NCBI GenBank assembly: GCA_946999025.1
Contig: CAMQBP010000036.1
Coordinates: 1-13,013, forward strand
Direction of reading: 5' to 3'
Length of the DNA stretch: 13,013 nt
DNA from: an uncultured Prevotella sp.
Lineage (GTDB): Bacteria > Bacteroidota > Bacteroidia > Bacteroidales > Bacteroidaceae
Made by a program: the position numbers and the translations under genes. The notes beneath the pieces were generated by a model that was not told the origin of the DNA, did no database searches, and was given only the letters and a program-made list of their open reading frames with translations. Positions 1 to 8,100 of the stretch are shown one piece after another. Within the stretch, counting starts at the first letter, position 1. Each line of letters opens with the position of its first letter.

Positions 1-506
1 ACCAACAGGCGAAAAGCCTTGCGGGTAAGCTGAACTACCTGAACAGCACATACGATAGCCAGGCCATTGAGGATATCATCAAGCCCAGGTATCTCCTCAC
101 CGACTATCAAGTAGAAGAGATGTACGGGCATCCAATGTCACGTACCTCTTCAAAATCCATACCCGACAACACGCTCATCAGCGACGAATACGAAGAAATA
201 ACCCTGTTGCCCATTCCGCCGGGTTACCGTTATTTTAAGAACGTCAATCAATATTCTCAGCGGGTAGAAGCTAAAATTGAGGGCGACAAGCTACTTGTGA
301 CCATGAAATATCAACTGAATGGGAAAACATTGACAGACCATTACCAAATGAGTTTGGCGGAGATTGAGCGAAAGGTCAATGGCAAAGAGAAGTTCTGTAT
401 GACTGCCACCGGCAAACAGACACAGCTTGTCATCACTTACCTGTACCTCTCGTATGACGAAGACTACGTCGACATACAATACCAGGGAACGCTCTTCGTG
501 AAATAG
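1..506 (+). CDS. C-terminal part of an unrecognised protein (partial at 5' end)
   Basis: The reading frame (codons from base 3) is open from the window edge to a TAG stop ending at 506, so the Met codon at 120 is most likely internal and the gene begins outside the window. The visible part is 167 residues. The first ~45 are helical and polar (a KLNYLNSTYDSQ stretch). The rest, from about residue 65, has alternating hydrophobic residues and many aromatics, as expected of a beta-sandwich or an exported domain. No catalytic motif, membrane segment or T9SS sorting domain is visible. I do not recognise the family and assign no function. Its base composition resembles the minus-strand operon more than the AT-richer gene that follows, so it may be ancestral flank rather than accessory DNA. 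That it is a true coding sequence is fairly sure; its identity is unknown. Confidence 0.7.
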   Translation, partial: QQAKSLAGKLNYLNSTYDSQAIEDIIKPRYLLTDYQVEEMYGHPMSRTSSKSIPDNTLISDEYEEITLLPIPPGYRYFKNVNQYSQRVEAKIEGDKLLVTMKYQLNGKTLTDHYQMSLAEIERKVNGKEKFCMTATGKQTQLVITYLYLSYDEDYVDIQYQGTLFVK

Positions 507-574
507 CACACGGCTATGGGCATGGAATGTGCGTCGTCAAGCCCGCTTCACGGATGCTTCCACGGGTGTGAGTG

Positions 575-670
575 GCGCATCATGTTGGTGGTTGAGGGTT
601 CACCATCGGCTGGTAGCCCGTCATGATACGCAAATAAAAACGGGAACCTGCTCCAAGGTTTAGCCGATGG
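575..670 (+). other. Interleaved inverted repeats in the leader of the outer-membrane gene
   Basis: The gap 507-692 has no convincing gene. GCGCATCATG (575-584) pairs with CATGATACGC (622-631) at 9 of 10 positions. CCATCGGCT (603-611), inside that loop, pairs perfectly with AGCCGATGG (662-670) outside it. This is a pseudoknot topology. A small hairpin, AACCT (645-649) with AGGTT (656-660), lies within the second loop. The second arm ends 22 nt before the start codon at 693, so the structure could affect expression of that gene. I could not match it to a known riboswitch, and I saw no TTTG/TAnnTTTG promoter in the gap. Chance pairing remains possible. Confidence 0.3.
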
Positions 671-692
671 AGTGCATAAATAGTATTTAAAA

Positions 693-2999
693 ATGAAAAA
701 GCATATTATTTTCTCAATAGTTTTATTCTCGAATATCGTTATGTTCGCTCAGAATCAGAACTATAATATCAGATCACGAGTTTTAACCTTAGAAGATTCC
801 ATTCCGGTAAGTTTCGCAACAGTGAGACTCATGCAGCCCGACTCCGTCATGATTGGATCAACCCTTACGGATTTGAACGGTCTGTTTGGCTTCGACACCA
901 CATTAAAAGAGGGGATGTTTCTTTCCATATCCTCAGTAGGATGCAAAAACACAGATGTAGTCCTTCCGTGTGATACCATGATTTATATTGAAAGCACTAA
1001 TAAACTTGCAGAAGTCGTGGTTCGGGGAAGTAAGAAATATGTCAAGGGAACGCCGAGAGGCTTGCAAATCTCAATGGCAGGGAATCCTATTGCAAAACTT
1101 GGCAATGCCATGGAGGCGATCAAGTACCTGCCGATGATTGACACGTCTGGCGGTGGGATATCTGTCCTTGGACATGGAACGCCCGTTGTCTATATCAACA
1201 ACAGGCTTGTGCGTTCAACAAGTGAGTTGTCTTCACTTTCCGCCAACGATATATCCAATGTTGAGATTATTACCAACCCTTCATCAAAATATGGTGCCAA
1301 TGTGTCATCTGTCATTCTCATACGTACAAAAAAACTTAATGAGGGATTCCATGCTGTCGCAGCAGGTAATGTGTCGGCAAGTGAAGAATGGTCAGAATCT
1401 GTCGATGTGTCACTGAATTACCATACAAAAAGCGGACTTACTGTCTTGGGAGATTTATCATACGGCTTTTCTGGCTTCAAACAGGATAGACATTATATTG
1501 AATGTTTTTATTCAGAGAGTAACCCTGAATCAAAATATCGTTCTGATACTTATTCCAAAGCCAAAAGCAAAAGCCAGTCCCTCATGGCAGACGCTGGGCT
1601 AAACTACGATTTTGGAACCAACTCTATTGGTGCAAAATACACGTTTCAGCGCACTCCTAAGAGTCATTATAGCGGCAATGCAAAATCTGTAATAGATTAT
1701 CAAGGAACCGAAGATGTAATAGCATCAATAAGTGACTTGTATAATCAAAGTTCCATGCACCATGTCAATACTTTCGGCAGTTTTGCACTGCCTGTCAGTA
1801 TCTGGTTGCGTATAGACGCCGATTATGTGAAATCCTATCGTACTTCCAACTCGGGTGTAGATGAGAACAATTCTACCAATATGGTCTACAATTCGAATGT
1901 AAGCAAAGCCTCTTTATGGTCAGGAAAAATTGTACTGTCAAGAAAAATCAGCAAGGTGGAGATAGAGGCAGGTTCGGAAATCTCATATACACGTAATAAT
2001 CAGGATTATTTGGGGGCTTCCACTGGGAATCTGGATTTTATTACTCCGGAAACAGACAATGTAAAACAATATCTCTATGCAGGATTTGTCAGTTTTAACT
2101 GGACACCCAACAACATATGGAATATGTATGGTGGACTTAGACTTGAATCAACCAATACAGATTTCAGACAAAACAACGTTCTTCGTGAAGATTTATCAAA
2201 ATCATATACAGACTTGTTGCCTAATCTGGGCATATCCTTTAATTCATCTATTCGTATGAGTTTGTTTTACAGAGCATCCGTGTCTCGTCCGGGATACCAA
2301 TCTCTTGACAACACATACGTTTATGTTACTCCAACCCTTTGGGAAACAGGAAATCCTGAACTTCGTTCAACTCTCCGCCACAAAATAGGATTGAACCTTT
2401 ATTATAAGAAATTTATCCTTCAAAGCTCATTCACAATGAACAAACGGAATGTGACTTCAATATATCGCTATGACAACACCGATCGTATTAATGTTGTACA
2501 ACCTGTCAATCTGCCAGATTATAACTCATTCCAGCTTGTAGCTGTCCAACAACTTGATTTCGGCTTTTGGCATCCCACCATACAGGGCGTGTTCTATGTT
2601 CAGGATTTGAAGTATGGCTCACCTGTAAGAAAATACGATAAACCGCTCTATACTCTGTCGCTCAACAACCGGTTCGACATTCCCGGCAGTTTGTATGCTT
2701 ATTTAAATCTGTTCGGTCTAGGGACCGGCAATCAAGATGTGATTTATAGCCGTGGTTCGTGGCAGGCATCAGTGACCTTGAACAAAACTTGGAAAAGCTG
2801 GGCTTTCACACTCTCGGCTAATGATATATTCAATACATGGAGACAGAAATTTGACACTTTCACCAATACTGTCGATTATTCTTCTGACATCAAGGGGGGA
2901 TCCCGTTCAATCGCATTAAGCATACGATATACTCTTAACGCAGCAAAGGGTAAATATAAAGGAAAAACATCTCGACAGGACGAGATAGATAGATTATAG
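693..2999 (+). CDS. Outer-membrane beta-barrel protein, TonB-receptor-like (OMP_b-brl_3 type)
   Basis: This 768-aa protein has a signal peptide at residues 1-20 (MKKH, a hydrophobic core, FAQ). A carboxypeptidase-regulatory-like beta-sandwich follows at ~25-105, with the typical pattern of variable modification, then a T(D)xNGxF turn. A plug-like region spans ~110-215 (EAIKYLPMID, VVYINNR, SNVEIITNPSSKYGA). The long remainder (~215-745) has alternating aromatic/polar strands of an outer-membrane barrel, and the protein ends in a charged tail rich in K, R and E. The layout and length fit the outer-membrane beta-barrel family of Bacteroidota, relatives of TonB-dependent receptors. The substrate is unknown. 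The gene looks AT-richer than its flanks and lies 9 nt before a C39-type exporter stump, so it may once have served peptide export or signalling; this is inference. An uptake receptor is the alternative. No consensus promoter was seen upstream. Confidence 0.88.
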   Translation: MKKHIIFSIVLFSNIVMFAQNQNYNIRSRVLTLEDSIPVSFATVRLMQPDSVMIGSTLTDLNGLFGFDTTLKEGMFLSISSVGCKNTDVVLPCDTMIYIESTNKLAEVVVRGSKKYVKGTPRGLQISMAGNPIAKLGNAMEAIKYLPMIDTSGGGISVLGHGTPVVYINNRLVRSTSELSSLSANDISNVEIITNPSSKYGANVSSVILIRTKKLNEGFHAVAAGNVSASEEWSESVDVSLNYHTKSGLTVLGDLSYGFSGFKQDRHYIECFYSESNPESKYRSDTYSKAKSKSQSLMADAGLNYDFGTNSIGAKYTFQRTPKSHYSGNAKSVIDYQGTEDVIASISDLYNQSSMHHVNTFGSFALPVSIWLRIDADYVKSYRTSNSGVDENNSTNMVYNSNVSKASLWSGKIVLSRKISKVEIEAGSEISYTRNNQDYLGASTGNLDFITPETDNVKQYLYAGFVSFNWTPNNIWNMYGGLRLESTNTDFRQNNVLREDLSKSYTDLLPNLGISFNSSIRMSLFYRASVSRPGYQSLDNTYVYVTPTLWETGNPELRSTLRHKIGLNLYYKKFILQSSFTMNKRNVTSIYRYDNTDRINVVQPVNLPDYNSFQLVAVQQLDFGFWHPTIQGVFYVQDLKYGSPVRKYDKPLYTLSLNNRFDIPGSLYAYLNLFGLGTGNQDVIYSRGSWQASVTLNKTWKSWAFTLSANDIFNTWRQKFDTFTNTVDYSSDIKGGSRSIALSIRYTLNAAKGKYKGKTSRQDEIDRL

Positions 3000-3008
3000 A
3001 TCCATACA

Positions 3009-3143
3009 ATGAAGAAGAGGAAGATTATCATGCAACGTGATGCTATGCAATGCGGCATAGCATCATTAGCTATGATTTGTAATTATTTTGGTCGCTTTGT
3101 TTCGGTTATCCCAAAGCTATTCCTCACAGCAAATTCCCGTTAA
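3009..3143 (+). pseudogene. Truncated C39-peptidase/bacteriocin-type ABC exporter (N-terminal stump)
   Basis: An ATG at 3009 opens a 44-codon frame that begins MKKRKIIMQRDAMQCGIASL and continues AMICNYFGR before ending at TAA 3141-3143. The Q-x-D-x-x-x-C-G-x-A-S/C-L...NYFG pattern is the hallmark of the C39 peptidase domain, where the Cys (residue 15) is the nucleophile and the upstream Gln (residue 9) forms the oxyanion hole. That domain sits at the N-terminus of ~700-aa ABC exporters that cut double-glycine leader peptides during export. Similarity fades after about residue 31, and neither other plus-strand frame continues the family. The catalytic His/Asp, membrane domain and ATPase are therefore missing, which points to deletion rather than a simple frameshift. 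It starts 9 nt after the outer-membrane gene, as in an operon, and ends 18 nt from the convergent tsaE. The C39 assignment is strong; loss of function is inferred. Confidence 0.8.
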
Positions 3144-3161
3144 GGTTTACGCCTTATTCAT

Positions 3162-3575
3162 CTAAAATGTGACCAGCCTTGAGCCGTCTTCCTGCTCTGC
3201 GATGGTTACCTTGACGGCATCGTTAGGCAGCAACTCTTCCACCAACTCCGGCCACTCGAGGAAGCAGAGACGATGACTGTAAAAATAGTCTTCATAACCC
3301 ATGTCGTACACCTCTTCGAGCTTTTTAATGCGATAGAAGTCGAAATGGTAGATGGAGTCTTGCAACTTATTGGAATAATACTCATTGACGATGGCGAAAG
3401 TAGGTGAGGTGATGACATCCTCCACGTCCAAACATTCGCAAATGGCCTTGATGAAAGTGGTTTTTCCAGCTCCCATTTTTCCGTAGAAAGCAAACACATT
3501 GCCCTTACCCATGTTGTCTATGAACTGCTGGGCAGCCTCTTTTATGCAATCTAATGATTTGATTTTAATTTCCAT
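3162..3575 (-). CDS. tsaE: tRNA threonylcarbamoyladenosine biosynthesis protein TsaE
   Basis: This 137-aa P-loop ATPase works with TsaB and TsaD to place the threonylcarbamoyl group on A37 of ANN-decoding tRNAs in the cytoplasm. Walker A is at residues 32-39 (GKMGAGKT), followed by the family's TSPTF motif (57-60), HFDFYR (77-82) and FLEWPE (105-110), whose acidic residues support ATP and Mg binding. The length is normal for the family (~135-160). It is the last gene of the seven-gene minus-strand operon, 44 nt after porX, the widest gap in the run. It converges on the exporter stump. No strong terminator follows; there is only a 5-bp stem at 3141-3156 without a U-tract. tsaBCD are not in this window. 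The call is secure. Confidence 0.95.
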   Translation of the reverse strand: MEIKIKSLDCIKEAAQQFIDNMGKGNVFAFYGKMGAGKTTFIKAICECLDVEDVITSPTFAIVNEYYSNKLQDSIYHFDFYRIKKLEEVYDMGYEDYFYSHRLCFLEWPELVEELLPNDAVKVTIAEQEDGSRLVTF

Positions 3576-3619
3576 TTCTTTATCTTATTAATTTCTATGA
3601 CCTATATTGTTTGATTGTT

Positions 3620-5176
3620 TTATCGTTTTCTGGGCGTGAGTGTAATCAGCGGAATGAGCATTTCCTCCATGCTGATGCCCCCATGTTGGAAGGTGTCCTT
3701 GTAATAAGAAACATAATAATTGTAATTGTTGGGATAGGCAAAGAAGGTGTCGCCCGTGGCAAAAACATAGCTGGTACTGATGTTGGGTGAGGGCAACTGT
3801 GCACTTCGAGGGTTTTTAATGGTAAAGACTTCCTTGGCACTGTAACTCAAGTTCTTGCCAAGCTTGTACCTTAGGTTGGTGTTGGTGTTGCGGTCGCCGA
3901 TGATCTTGATGGGCTTTGAGGCGCGAATACTGCCGTGGTCGGTGGTCAACACCACTTTATATTCGCTCTGTGCGAGCAATTTCATCAACTCCGTCATCAT
4001 GGAATGTCGGAACCAGCTCTTGGTGATACTGCGATAAGCCGACTCGTTGTTGGCTAACTCGCGCACCATCTTGGACTCGGTTCGGGCATGTGACAGCATG
4101 TCTATAAAGTTGACCACCAACACATTCAAATCGTTCTTCTTGAGTTCATGCAGCTTGTCGAAAAACTTTTCTGCCCCACTCGAATCGTTCACCTTATTAT
4201 ATGAGAAGCTGTGATGACGACGGTAGCGCTCGATTTGTGTCTGTATGAGCGGCTCTTCATTGAGGTTTTTGCCCTCCTCCTCGTCTTCATCCACCCACAA
4301 ATCGGGAAACATTTCGGCTATTTTGTTGGGCATCAGTCCACTGAAGATGGCGTTTCGGGCATATTGTGTGGCCGTTGGCAAAATGCTCACATATATGTCT
4401 TCCTGCATGTCGAACAGGTCGCCAATCTCCTTGGAGATGACCCGCCACTGGTCATAACGAAAGTTGTCGATGACAATGAGAAACACTTTCTCGCCAGCAT
4501 CGAGCAGTGGAAAAATCTTGTTCTTAAACAAATCGGGACTCATCATGGGCCTGCTGGTCTGAGAAGGCGCTACCCACTCGAGATAATGTTGCTTGATGTA
4601 CTTGGCAAATCCGAGGTCGGCCTCTTCTTTCTGCATCTGCAACATCTCTGTCATGCTGCTGTCTGTCGAACTCAGTTCCAGTTCCCAGTGAACCAATCGT
4701 TTGTAGATATCCATCCAATCGCCCAGTGATTGGCAATTCATAATCTGCATGGAGATGTCTTGGAAACTCTGTTGATAGCCCGATTGCGTCACCTCCGTTA
4801 CAATTTCTTTGCGGTGGATGTTCTTTTTAAGCGTCAACAAAATCTGGTTGGGGTTCACGGGTTTGATGAGATAGTCGGCTATTTTTGAACCAATGGCCTG
4901 ATCCATAATGTTCTCTTCCTCACTCTTGGTGACCATCACGACAGGTGTTGCCGGACTAATCTCCTTGATGCGCTGCAAGGTTTCCAATCCGGTGAGACCC
5001 GGCATCATTTCATCCAAAAGCACCAAGTCAAAGGTGTGCTGGCGACATTGGTCGATGGCGTCCGACCCATTGCTCACCGTCACCACCTGATATCCTTTTT
5101 TTTCGAGGAAGATGATGTGTGCGCGTAGCAGTTCTATCTCATCATCTACCCATAACAATAGTCCATTGTTCATCAT
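3620..5176 (-). CDS. porX: PorX: response regulator with PglZ phosphodiesterase domain
   Basis: This 518-aa protein has an N-terminal receiver domain (residues ~5-120) with acidic pocket D11/D12, phospho-acceptor D55 (LLDEMMPG), T83 and K105. A helical linker follows, then a PglZ domain of the alkaline-phosphatase superfamily (~220-515). Candidate metal and catalytic residues appear in family order: D237 (VIDNFRYD), T268/T270, D359 and H363 (FIDMLSHAR), D413 and H414 (TTDHGS), and H498 (QHGG). PorX, described in Porphyromonas gingivalis, acts with the kinase PorY and sigma factor SigP to control T9SS genes, and its PglZ domain is a zinc phosphodiesterase active on oligonucleotides. All expected residues appear intact here. 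There is no DNA-binding domain. The start overlaps the porW stop by 1 nt (TAATG), indicating coupled translation; a second Met codon directly follows the first. No PorY kinase gene is in the window. Confidence 0.93.
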   Translation of the reverse strand: MMNNGLLLWVDDEIELLRAHIIFLEKKGYQVVTVSNGSDAIDQCRQHTFDLVLLDEMMPGLTGLETLQRIKEISPATPVVMVTKSEEENIMDQAIGSKIADYLIKPVNPNQILLTLKKNIHRKEIVTEVTQSGYQQSFQDISMQIMNCQSLGDWMDIYKRLVHWELELSSTDSSMTEMLQMQKEEADLGFAKYIKQHYLEWVAPSQTSRPMMSPDLFKNKIFPLLDAGEKVFLIVIDNFRYDQWRVISKEIGDLFDMQEDIYVSILPTATQYARNAIFSGLMPNKIAEMFPDLWVDEDEEEGKNLNEEPLIQTQIERYRRHHSFSYNKVNDSSGAEKFFDKLHELKKNDLNVLVVNFIDMLSHARTESKMVRELANNESAYRSITKSWFRHSMMTELMKLLAQSEYKVVLTTDHGSIRASKPIKIIGDRNTNTNLRYKLGKNLSYSAKEVFTIKNPRSAQLPSPNISTSYVFATGDTFFAYPNNYNYYVSYYKDTFQHGGISMEEMLIPLITLTPRKR

Positions 5177-8100
5177 TAAAATCCTTCTAAATCATAATAT
5201 TCATCACCCAAGTCGATGACCTTTGGTTCAGCTTTTTTCTTTGCCTTGTCATCCTTGGAGGTCGGTTTGACAGGTGTTTTCTGATTGTTCTTTTGAGTCT
5301 TTTCCTTTGGAGTGTTCTCAAAATAAATAATCGTTTCACCAGGACGTTGCGGCTGTGGCTTATTGGGAACCGTCTTTGGTTGCGCTTGCGTTTTCGGCTT
5401 TACGGCTGGTGTCTTGGCGTTAGGTACTTTCAACGGCTGCTCACGGGGAGTCGTTTGCTGCTTTTTAGACTGGTCGGCAGGCTGCTGAAGAATAGTTTCG
5501 CGCTGCGGAACAGTCGTATCTTGCGCCTTTGGCAAGGGCTTTTCATGAGGAATCACCGTGCCACCCTGTTCGTTTTGCCTCGTTTTATCATTTTGCGGAA
5601 CAATGATAGTTCCACGATCTATCGGCTCGATTTCGAGACCGTTGTCTATAAAGGTGCCATCATCCAGCAGGTGGTCTATCTCTTCTACCGATGGTTTGCG
5701 CTGCGGTTCGGTAGGTACTTCAGCTGGTTCGGTGAGCAGCTGGAAAGTACTAATCTTCAAAGGTGCAAAGTGCTTGTTATAATATCGGTCATAATCATCA
5801 TAGCTGAATGTGGTGCCCAGCAATTGAAGATTAGCATCGCTGATGACAAACGAACGCGCTTTACCCACGAGAGAAGTGAGGTTGTTTTGGCGATGGAACG
5901 CACGAGCATACTGCAAAGCCTCGTCAAAATTACGGAAGCCGGCTATCTTCATCAAGTGCAAACCTGCATCTTCATCAATGGTAACATCAAAATTGCGTAC
6001 CACATAACGGGTAAAATTGTACTTGGCCACCTGGTAGAGCAATTGATTTTCTTGAACAGAATCAGGATGATAGACGAGCATGAACGTGAAGTCCGTGTTT
6101 CGTTCGTTGTTGAACTGACGGGCTGCTATAGAGTCACTGTCACTCAACACCGCAGAACGCCGCGACCACACCTCGCCCATGTCAAACTTACCACCGTGCA
6201 ATCGTCTGCCAGCCTGTACACCATTGATAATCATGCCAGCCATGTTGCTAAGGCTACTCTCGGGGAATTGTTCCACCAACTTCCGCATATCGGCCAAGCA
6301 ACCTTCAGCATCACCATTGTTCAACTTACTTAAACCTCCGATGAAAAGGAATTTGTCACGATTGGCACCCAATGGGAAACGGGTTGATGAAAGATGCGTA
6401 TTGCTGCGCACCTCATCGTAGCGATCAGCCTTAAACGCATTGTAGGTGGCCGCATAGAGGGAATCCTCAAGCTGTACACCAAACTGTGCATTCTCACGGA
6501 AATGAGGGTCTGTGAGAAGAATAGTCCACTCACTTTTCGGATGTTGTGTCTTGAGCAGCTGTATGTAGCGAGCTGCAACACCCGACTGCCCCAACCTTGA
6601 GTACAACAGGAACAGGTGATAATAGGCTTCATCGATATGCTCGTAGGAAGGATAGCCGTCAACCAGCCGCCGCAGAGCCTTCTCACTCAACTTCAAATTG
6701 TCCAGCTTATCCTTAAAAATGACACCCGAATGAAATAGTCCATCCATGATTTGGAGATTGCTGGCCGCAACTTGTTCGGCAGTAAACGGTATCTGCGCCA
6801 AATAGTACGCACGCTTGTGTGGGTCGTTCTGGGCACTATCGGGAACCTGACTGAGTGAATCTGTCACCGTTTCTGCTTGTTGTAGGGAATCGAGTTGTGA
6901 TTCTGTCATCTGGTTGGTATCGCCAAACGACACCACCGTTTTATTCGTTCGTTGCCAATTATCAACGTTTTCCCGCTTTCCCCACAATCGTTCAAAAGCG
7001 GTCTTACCTTGGTTAACAGCCATTTGATTATAAAAATACCATTGGCCGTCGCCTTGCTTTTGAGGGGTTGGCGTGGGTGGTCGGTAAGGAGTGTTTCGTT
7101 GGTTGTCAAAATAACTGTCATCCCATCCGGCCATCGAGTTTTGACCATTCTGCTCAGCCAGGCGTTCAGCCTCTTCTTTTTCTTTCTTCTTCAACGCATC
7201 AATAACACGGTCGATAACTGCATAAAGTTTTGGTTTGGGCAGTTTGGCCAGCGCTTGCAGGGAATCTTGCAACGCAACAGCATCGGTGTAAGGCACCAGC
7301 TCGTCAAGAACTTTCGAGCGATAAGACAGCTCTTCATAATCTTCACGCTCTTTATCCAACAATCCTATCGCTTCGCCATAACACCGTTGGGCATCGCTAT
7401 ATTTCTCACGTTCCCAATAAAGGTCACCAAGTTTCAGCAGTAACACACCTTTTTCAATGCCGCTGCGGGTAGCACCTTTGTTTCCCTTCTCATACGCATC
7501 GATAGCCTGAAGGGTATCTTTCTTCGCCAAATAAATATTACCAATGGCATAATAAACCTGATCCAGATAGTCCTTGTTGTTTTCATTGACTGCCATACGA
7601 CGCAACTTGGCAATCATTTTCTTGGCTTGTGTACCCGCCATCACCTCGGTCATGGCAACACGAGCGTTGAACTCAACCTCGTAAGGGGGATGCTGTCTGA
7701 GTACTCGCTGGTATGACTTGTAAGCCTGCTCCTTGTTTCCAACGGCCTCATAGAGCTGCCCTAACAGAAACCACTGACGGGCTTTCTGCTTGCGACGCAT
7801 CTCGTGTTTAATGACTTTACGGAGGTAAGGAATGGCTTTATCGTACTCTTTCGTGTGTAGATAATAGTCGGCATAGGTATAATCCCATTCTTTTTGTGCC
7901 TGCCAGTGAATGGAATCGCGCTGCATGTTACGAATGACGTCTTCGGCATCGTACAGCCAATCTTGCTCAATATAGCTTTTGGCGAGCCAGGCTCGTGCAC
8001 GACCATAGATGGAAGGTTGCGACTGATACAGCCGACTCATGTATGAAAAGGTTGACGCAGCCTCTTCAAAAGCGCCCGAATGGAATTGCGAACGCCCCAT

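Noticed and set aside
120..506. Complete 128-aa gene starting at the ATG at 120
   Set aside because: The same frame is open back to base 3 with gene-like residues, so the ATG is most likely internal to a longer gene.
516..626. 36-codon frame with three cysteines (starts MGMECASSS) between the first gene and the barrel gene, considered as a RiPP precursor
   Set aside because: It has no double-glycine leader, overlaps the inverted-repeat region, and has no promoter; a chance frame in a GC-richer gap is more likely.
645..680. Resemblance of AACCTGCTCC...AGCCGATGG to TPP, cobalamin or c-di-GMP riboswitch ends
   Set aside because: Only short scraps agree; the conserved cores of those riboswitches are absent.
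3141..3156. Hairpin TAAGG-TTTACG-CCTTA after tsaE as an operon terminator
   Set aside because: Five-bp stem only, with no U-tract on the minus strand; too weak to call.
4211..4729. 172-codon plus-strand frame opposite porX
   Set aside because: Antisense to the PglZ and linker region of PorX, with no family features of its own.
5293..6333. 346-codon plus-strand frame opposite porW
   Set aside because: It lies fully antisense to a well-supported PorW gene, has no recognisable motifs and reads as a low-complexity shadow of that gene's codon pattern.
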